From Pseudomonadales bacterium (GTDB lineage: Bacteria; Pseudomonadota; Gammaproteobacteria; Pseudomonadales; JAHEIH01), in contig JALRIU010000018.1 in assembly GCA_023255355.1 (NCBI GenBank), positions 1-11,013 of the forward strand: 11,013 nucleotides of DNA. Reading direction: 5' to 3'. A model generated the notes under the pieces. That model saw only the letters and a program-made list of their open reading frames with translations. It did no database searches and was not told the origin of the DNA. The position numbers and the translations under genes were made by a program. Positions 5,829-11,013 of the stretch are shown one piece after another (position 1 is the first letter of the stretch; every line of letters starts with the position of its first letter).

Positions 5829-6479
5829 TTAACGTTTCACCACTAGGCCGTATTCACGGCTTGCATCTTGAAGCCATATCCATAAATAATCGGCAAAGCT
5901 ACGACGAATGATAAGTTCAAAGTGATCTTCAGCGATTCTTCGAATAATCGCACCGCTTTTAGCAAACACTGTTGATACAACTTTATCATTGGGAAAGCTC
6001 GATTGATGAACGTCGATCGGTGCTGATTTTTTGATAACATCGACCGCATGATCACCTGAAATTTCCAAAATGGTGTAACCACCACTTACATTCACTAAGG
6101 AGTAGTGACCAGGCATGTTTGCTTGAAACGCAGCTTCTAGTTCAAAAGCTTTCGCACCATCAACCGAGACTAACCATTCGTCAGGTGACAGCCAACGTAT
6201 CACGCTGTCATCGTTGCTTGCAGAAGATAAAGGGTCGCAAGGTAAGGCGACCCCCAATAATTTTTTAACTGCAGTCACCTGTTTTTTGTCGGCCTTGTTG
6301 CAACGAAGGTTCAATAGTCCTTGCAGCGGACGTTCTTGAATAGTGACGCCGCCAGTCTGTGGGCCCTGACTAGCAAGAGAGTTCAAGTCAGCGTGATGCA
6401 AAGGCGACTGTCCAGCAATGTCATCCGCTGGACGCTGGTCAGCCACTATTTTACCGTTGTGATTTATGACTTCAGACAT
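5829..6479 (-). CDS. soxG: Sarcosine oxidase gamma subunit
   Basis: Gamma subunit of heterotetrameric sarcosine oxidase, about 216 aa. It has a GcvT-like fold without catalytic function of its own and packs on the alpha subunit. The ATG at 6479 is chosen because AGGAG (plus-strand 6489-6493) is 9 bases upstream. An ATG at 6503 in the same frame would add eight residues lying over the end of soxA. Recognisable parts include RPLQGLLNLRC (about 49-59), the SPDEWLVSV stretch (about 98-106) and SGGYTILEISG followed by a VDVIKKSAPIDVH segment typical of the family. It overlaps the soxA stop by 8 bases (ATGTCTGA), so translation is probably coupled. It is the last gene of the visible operon: purU or folD, which sometimes follow it in other bacteria, are absent on this side. 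Confidence 0.93.
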   Translation of the reverse strand: MSEVINHNGKIVADQRPADDIAGQSPLHHADLNSLASQGPQTGGVTIQERPLQGLLNLRCNKADKKQVTAVKKLLGVALPCDPLSSASNDDSVIRWLSPDEWLVSVDGAKAFELEAAFQANMPGHYSLVNVSGGYTILEISGDHAVDVIKKSAPIDVHQSSFPNDKVVSTVFAKSGAIIRRIAEDHFELIIRRSFADYLWIWLQDASREYGLVVKR

Positions 6480-9400
6480 TTTGACGATCTCCTTTTGGAT
6501 CAAGGAATACAGGACTGCAAATTTCTGCTTCTATGACAGTACCATCTGCTTGAGGGTAATATACTTTTTCGCCCATTTTAGATAGCCCGCCTTTAACAAA
6601 AGCCATAGCAATACTGTGCCCAAGGTTTTCGCTCCAGTAGCTTGAAGTGACATGGCCTACCATTGGCATTGGGATCGGGGTATTAGGGTCAAACACGCCC
6701 TGTGAGCCCTCTGGAATCACCACCAATGGATCAGTTGTCTTGAGGCCAACTAACTGTTTACGATCAGGTCTAACACAGTCCTCGCGCGCCATGCCTCGCT
6801 TGCCGATATAACTAAAGGGCTTGTTGTCAGCAACCGCCCAGCTCATACCTAGATCATGAGGATGGATAGAGCCATCGGTATCTTGGCCCACAATAATGAA
6901 GCCTTTTTCTGCACGTAAAATGTGCATAGTTTCGGTTCCATAAGGGGTAAGGTTGTACTTTTCACCTTTGGCAAATAATTGCTCCCAAACGTGCAGGCCA
7001 TAATTCGCTTGAACGTTAATTTCGTAGGAGAGTTCACCGGTAAAGGAGATACGGAAAATACGAGCAGGAACACCCGCAACCGTTGCGGCTTTCCAGTCCA
7101 TAAAACCAAAGCTGTCGTTGCTTAGATCACAATCCGTTAGTTCGGCAAGCAAGGCTCTACTGTTCGGACCAGAAATAGTCATTGTCGACCAATGATCTGT
7201 GACCGACGTAAAGTAAACCTCGAGCTCTGGCCACTCGGTTTGATGATAAATTTCTAGCCATTCAAGGACGCGTGCCGCGCCACCGGTAGTGGTTGTCATC
7301 AGGAAGTGGTTTTCAGCAAGGCAAGATGTCACACCGTCATCGAAAACCATGCCGTCTTCGCCGCACATCAAGCCGTAGCGACATTTACCAACCGCTAATT
7401 TGGCCCAGGCATTGGTGTAAACACGACCTAAGAATTCACGTGCGTCTTTGCCTTGGATATCGATCTTACCTAATGTAGAGGCATCTAGAATACCGACACT
7501 TTCACGGGTAGCTTTACACTCTCTGTTGAGTGCATCATGCATACTCTCACCAGCTTTCGGGAAGTACCAAGGGCGTTTCCATTGGCCGACATCTTCAAAT
7601 TTTGCGCCATGGGCAATATGCCAAGGTTGCATGGCAGTATAGCGTTTTGGGTCAAATAGGCTGCCTACATCGCGACCTGCAATTGCACCAAACGTGATAG
7701 GTGTATAGTTGGGACGGAAGACCGTTGTACCCGTTTCAGGGATAGTCTTGTTCTGGAAATTGGCAGCGATAGCCATGCCATTAATATTACCAAGTTTACC
7801 TTGATCCGTACCAAAACCTAGCGCCGTGTAGCGTTTAACGTGTTCTATTGATTGGAAACCTTCGCGACAAGAAAGCTCGATTCCAGCTGCTGTTACATCA
7901 TTTTGGTAGTCAACAAACTGCTTAGGTGCACGAGACGTAGGTTTTTTATGTGGCACTAAAAATAAAGGCATAGCAGGCGTGCGGCTTAAATCTTCGGCGC
8001 TAGGAACTGCAACAGTTACCTCGTTTAGGCCAAGTTCTTGTAAGGCAGTTAAGCCGGCATCAATACCTTGCTTGAGTACCGCACCTGTCTCGTAACAACC
8101 ATTGATACCGCCAGCGGTAAGTTGCTCTTGAACGGTTGGTCCTGGAACAAAACCAATAATGTCCTCTTTCCATACTGGACGGCTACCGGTGTGGCATGAC
8201 AAGTGTACAGCTGGGCTCCAGCCACCAGAAGATGCAACTGTGTCCACCTTCCATTTTGCAGCAGGCCCTGCAACTGCACTTCCATCAGCGTTTATGGGCG
8301 CAATGGTAACTGCTTTAACGCGTTTGCTACCGTGTACCTCGGTAATCGCCGAGCCAGAAATAATTCGAATACCGCGAGCTTGCATTTCATCCACACAGCG
8401 TCCTTGGACGTTGGCACGGGTATCAACGACAGCGCTAACTTCTCGACCAGCATCGTGCCAGTCGATTGCAGCTTGGTAGCCATAATCATTGGTTGTCATG
8501 ACTACGAGATTTTTGCCTGGGGCAACACCATAACGATTGATATAGGTAGAAATTGCGGTGCTTGTCATGCAGCCAGGTAAGTCGTTGTTACCAAAAACAA
8601 GCGGTCTTTCTTGTGCGCCAGTGGCCAAAATAACACGTTTTGCGCGCACGCGATGCATGCGTTCACGTACTTGGTTCGCAGGCGCTTGATCGCCAAAGTG
8701 ATTGGTGCAGCGCTGGTGTATAGTTAAGAAGTTCTGATCGTGATAGCCATTGACAGTTGAGCGAGGTAGCAATAATACATCTGCAAAGGTTGCTAACTCG
8801 GACACAACTTCAGAGACCCACTCAGCGGCTGGTTTACCATCGATGATCTGTTTGCTATCAAGCAGGCTACCACCGAATTCGCTTTGTTCGTCGGCGATGA
8901 TAACGCGGGCACCACCACGGGCTGCTGTTAATGCGGCAGCTAGACCAGCAGGGCCTGCTCCAACAACAAGTACGTCGCAAAACTGATTGATTTTATCGTA
9001 GGTATCGACATCGTTTTCATAAGAAGAGCGACCAAGGCCGGCAGCTTTACGAATAAAGGTTTCGTAAGTTTCCCAAAGCGATTGAGGAAACATAAATGTT
9101 TTGTAATAAAAGCCAGGAGGCATCATCTTGCCACCAATCTTGCCCACTAGGCCCATGGCATCAACATTGACGTTGGGCCAGCCATTGGTTGAACTCGCAA
9201 CTAGTCCCTCAAATAATTCTTGCTGGGTGGCGCGAACGTTTGGGGTTTGGGTTGCTTCACTAGACCCCAACTGAATGACTGCATTTGGCTCATCAGAACC
9301 CGCGGTAACAATGCCGCGAGGGCGGCTATATTTGAAACTGCGACCAACGATGTCAACACCATTCGCCAACAGCGCTGATGCTAACGTATCACCTTGGTAG

Positions 9401-9489
9401 CCAGTATAGCTAACATTGTTGAACACAAAGTAAAGGGGTTTGCTTCGGTCGATACGACCTCCGCTTTTGAGGCGGTTATCTTGGCTCAT
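6472..9489 (-). CDS. soxA: Sarcosine oxidase alpha subunit
   Basis: Largest subunit of the heterotetrameric enzyme, about 1005 aa, which is full family length. It binds NAD+ and, together with the beta subunit, the flavins. Its C-terminal GcvT-like domain receives the imine and transfers the one-carbon unit to tetrahydrofolate. Counting from the first of two adjacent ATGs, residues ~10-115 form the N-terminal 2Fe-2S-ferredoxin-like domain (PRGIVTAGSDEPNA). The dinucleotide-binding fold carries GAGPAG at 178-183 and the second nucleotide motif ATGAQERPL at 290-298. The GcvT/aminomethyltransferase part runs from about 625 to 1000 (LDASTLGKIDIQGKDAREFL; SFTGELSYEINV; LRAEKGFIIVGQDTDGS). The start at 9489 is preferred because AGGAG (9497-9501) is 7 bases upstream and homologues begin MSQxNRLxxGGRIDRS; the ATG at 9492 is only 4 bases from it. 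The Shine-Dalgarno overlaps the soxD stop. Confidence 0.96.
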   Translation of the reverse strand: MSQDNRLKSGGRIDRSKPLYFVFNNVSYTGYQGDTLASALLANGVDIVGRSFKYSRPRGIVTAGSDEPNAVIQLGSSEATQTPNVRATQQELFEGLVASSTNGWPNVNVDAMGLVGKIGGKMMPPGFYYKTFMFPQSLWETYETFIRKAAGLGRSSYENDVDTYDKINQFCDVLVVGAGPAGLAAALTAARGGARVIIADEQSEFGGSLLDSKQIIDGKPAAEWVSEVVSELATFADVLLLPRSTVNGYHDQNFLTIHQRCTNHFGDQAPANQVRERMHRVRAKRVILATGAQERPLVFGNNDLPGCMTSTAISTYINRYGVAPGKNLVVMTTNDYGYQAAIDWHDAGREVSAVVDTRANVQGRCVDEMQARGIRIISGSAITEVHGSKRVKAVTIAPINADGSAVAGPAAKWKVDTVASSGGWSPAVHLSCHTGSRPVWKEDIIGFVPGPTVQEQLTAGGINGCYETGAVLKQGIDAGLTALQELGLNEVTVAVPSAEDLSRTPAMPLFLVPHKKPTSRAPKQFVDYQNDVTAAGIELSCREGFQSIEHVKRYTALGFGTDQGKLGNINGMAIAANFQNKTIPETGTTVFRPNYTPITFGAIAGRDVGSLFDPKRYTAMQPWHIAHGAKFEDVGQWKRPWYFPKAGESMHDALNRECKATRESVGILDASTLGKIDIQGKDAREFLGRVYTNAWAKLAVGKCRYGLMCGEDGMVFDDGVTSCLAENHFLMTTTTGGAARVLEWLEIYHQTEWPELEVYFTSVTDHWSTMTISGPNSRALLAELTDCDLSNDSFGFMDWKAATVAGVPARIFRISFTGELSYEINVQANYGLHVWEQLFAKGEKYNLTPYGTETMHILRAEKGFIIVGQDTDGSIHPHDLGMSWAVADNKPFSYIGKRGMAREDCVRPDRKQLVGLKTTDPLVVIPEGSQGVFDPNTPIPMPMVGHVTSSYWSENLGHSIAMAFVKGGLSKMGEKVYYPQADGTVIEAEICSPVFLDPKGDRQNV
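6489..6493 (-). promoter_or_regulatory. Shine-Dalgarno deciding the soxG start
   Basis: AGGAG on the minus strand lies inside the 3' end of soxA, 9 bases before the ATG at 6479. It supports this start over the in-frame ATG at 6503. Confidence 0.6.
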
Positions 9490-9499
9490 CATTCCGCTC

Positions 9500-9787
9500 C
9501 TAAGACTGTGCTGTTACAGACGGTTTTTCACCGATCTTGTAAGTTTCTTTAATTTCGTAAGTCACAGTGTCACGGGTCATATTAAAGAATTTGCGACAAC
9601 CCGCAGCATGGATCCAAAGTTCATGGTGGATGCCACGAGGGTTCTTTCTGAAATAAAGATATTCACCCCATTCAGCATCGCTACATGCTTCAGGATCGAG
9701 TGGTCTCGCTAGGTGAGCCTGGCCCTTGCTGTGAAATTCTTCTTCTTCGCGGTACTCAGCACAATGAGGACAAAAAATATGTAACAT
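9500..9787 (-). CDS. soxD: Sarcosine oxidase delta subunit (zinc-binding)
   Basis: Small 95-aa subunit of heterotetrameric sarcosine oxidase. It binds structural zinc. The ligand set of the family is visible as Cys6, Cys9 (CPHC), His60 and Cys64 (HAAGC). Other family landmarks are RPLDPEACSDAEWGEYLYFRKNPRG (about 28-52, single-letter positions) and HHELWIHAAGCRKFFNMTRDT in the middle. The length matches homologues. The ATG at 9787 has GGAGG (plus-strand 9796-9800) 8 bases upstream, and that Shine-Dalgarno overlaps the soxB stop codon. This shows tight coupling in the order B-D-A-G. Confidence 0.95.
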   Translation of the reverse strand: MLHIFCPHCAEYREEEEFHSKGQAHLARPLDPEACSDAEWGEYLYFRKNPRGIHHELWIHAAGCRKFFNMTRDTVTYEIKETYKIGEKPSVTAQS

Positions 9788-9799
9788 CGAAAATTCCTC

Positions 9800-11013
9800 C
9801 TAGTGTGCTACGCCAGCAGCGCCGTGCTCATCAATGAGCGCGCCGTTGTGAAAGCGGAACATAGAAAATGGTTTTGCAAGCTCGTGAAGTTCGCCCTTAG
9901 CAAGGCAAGATGCAAAAACGTGACCCGAGCCTGGTGTGGCCTTAAAGCCGCCAGTTCCCCAACCGCAGTTAAAGAATAGATTTTTAACCGGTGTATCGCT
10001 CAAAATTGGGCAGGCGTCTGGACAGGTATCAACAATACCGCCCCATTGACGGTTCATACGGACACGGCTAAAGATTGGGAATAATTCCAAAATGGCTTCC
10101 ACCGTGTGCTCAATCGTTGGGTATGAGCCACGTTGTCCATAGCCGTTATAGCCATCGATACCTGCGCCAATGACTAAATCACCTTTATCGGATTGGCTGA
10201 TGTAACCGTGAACATGGTTAGACATGACCACAGTATCTAAAATTGGTTTAATGGGTTCAGAAACGAGTGCTTGAAGTGGGTGCGATTCTAGTGGGAGATC
10301 GAAACCGGCCATATTGGCAAGTACGCTAGAATTACCAGCGACCACGCAGCCTACGCGATCAGCTTTGATATCGCCATAGCGATTGGTTTTAACACCTACG
10401 ATAGTGCCATCTTCAATAATCATGTCGACGACTTCTGTTTGCTGGATAAGATCCACACCGAGTGCGTCTGCTGCACGAGCATAGCCCCATGCGACAGCGT
10501 CGTGACGAGCGACACCTGCGCGTGGCTGCCAAGATGCGCCAATAATCGGATAACGAGTATTTTCAGAGCAATCCATTATTGGTACGATTTCTTTGATTTG
10601 TTTAACATCAAGTACTTCGCCATCGATACCATTTAAACGGTTTGCATTAACGCGGCGCTGAATGTCACGCATATCCTGTAATGTGTGACCAAGATTCATT
10701 ACTCCGCGCTGAGAAAACATGACGTTGTAGTTAAGGTCTTGTGACAAGCCTTCCCAGAGTTTCATCGCATGTTCATAGAGGTGTGCCGCAGCATCCCAAA
10801 GATAATTTGAGCGAACAATAGTCGTGTTACGTGCGGTATTGCCGCCACCAAGATAGCCTTTCTCGATAACTGCTACGTTAGTGACACCATGACATTTAGC
10901 AAGATAATAGGCTGTTGCAAGGCCGTGACCGCCGCCGCCAACTACGATGACATCGTATTTGTCTTTTGGCTTAGGGTTGCGCCAAGCACTCTGCAAATTT
11001 TCATGGTGGCTAA
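9800..11013 (-). CDS. soxB: Sarcosine oxidase beta subunit (5'-partial at the right edge)
   Basis: Catalytic flavin subunit that oxidises sarcosine. The frame stays open to base 11013. The codons upstream of the TTG at 10996 (SHHENL) continue the family's N-terminal sequence, so the true start is outside the window and roughly a dozen or more residues are missing. Counting from the TTG codon, the FAD-binding Rossmann motif GGGGHG is at 20-25, followed by the IEKGYLGGGNTARNTT strand-loop. GVARHDAVAW at 161-170 contains His165, which aligns with the histidine that carries covalent FMN in the corynebacterial enzyme. SHPLQALVSEP (238-248), YISQSDKGDLVIGAG (265-279) and the FFNCGWGTGGFKATPGSG stretch (341-358) are strongly conserved. 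The C-terminus LIDEHGAAGVAH is typical. The promoter lies outside the window. Confidence 0.96.
   Translation of the reverse strand, partial: SHHENLQSAWRNPKPKDKYDVIVVGGGGHGLATAYYLAKCHGVTNVAVIEKGYLGGGNTARNTTIVRSNYLWDAAAHLYEHAMKLWEGLSQDLNYNVMFSQRGVMNLGHTLQDMRDIQRRVNANRLNGIDGEVLDVKQIKEIVPIMDCSENTRYPIIGASWQPRAGVARHDAVAWGYARAADALGVDLIQQTEVVDMIIEDGTIVGVKTNRYGDIKADRVGCVVAGNSSVLANMAGFDLPLESHPLQALVSEPIKPILDTVVMSNHVHGYISQSDKGDLVIGAGIDGYNGYGQRGSYPTIEHTVEAILELFPIFSRVRMNRQWGGIVDTCPDACPILSDTPVKNLFFNCGWGTGGFKATPGSGHVFASCLAKGELHELAKPFSMFRFHNGALIDEHGAAGVAH

Noticed and set aside
8159..8580. Plus-strand open frames of 106 and 125 codons opposite soxA
   Set aside because: They lie wholly antisense to the well-conserved soxA, overlap each other in different frames, and their translations are low-complexity shadows without a ribosome-binding site.
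9440..9712. Plus-strand 90-codon frame opposite the soxD/soxA junction
   Set aside because: Antisense to two firmly identified genes, with no family resemblance.

Overview
The window looks like a chromosomal segment of a free-living, probably marine, gammaproteobacterium. GC is in the mid-40s by eye. The basis is the order pal – cpoB(ybgF) – queE – queC, which is typical of that class, together with a bacterial-type soxBDAG operon. No species can be named from the sequence alone. There are no rRNA, tRNA, CRISPR, transposase or integrase sequences.

Layout. (1) 1-1288, plus strand: the 3' end of pal with an unusually Ala/Glu/Gln-rich linker, then cpoB. These are the tail of the Tol-Pal envelope cluster, and the two genes overlap by one base. 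(2) 1297-2628, plus strand: queE and queC, two preQ0 (7-cyano-7-deazaguanine) biosynthesis genes feeding queuosine tRNA modification. They run tightly spaced behind cpoB. (3) 2629-4216, plus strand: three genes without assigned function. They are a 127-aa protein with a TTG start and its own terminator, a ~201-aa protein that resembles the DUF2857 family with an HTH-like segment, and a 70-aa protein whose ribosome-binding site may sit in a small hairpin. (4) 4320-5720, plus strand: a complete type-II [4Fe-4S] L-serine dehydratase (sdaA) that ends in the family's C-terminal cysteine. (5) 5721-5828: a convergent intergenic gap with two stem-loops. (6) 5829-11013, minus strand: the heterotetrameric sarcosine oxidase operon soxB-soxD-soxA-soxG, transcribed right to left. 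soxB is cut by the window edge.

How the parts work together. Sarcosine oxidase demethylates sarcosine to glycine and passes the one-carbon unit to tetrahydrofolate. Glycine plus 5,10-methylene-THF gives serine through GlyA, which is not in the window. Serine dehydratase then converts serine to pyruvate and ammonia. The sox operon and sdaA facing each other therefore cover the last part of a glycine betaine/sarcosine catabolic route. The left half is housekeeping envelope and tRNA-modification genes. The middle 1.6 kb of unassigned genes is the least explained part. I see no clear new multi-gene system; the best leads are the DUF2857-like gene and the SD-hairpin/mini-ORF in front of the 70-aa gene.
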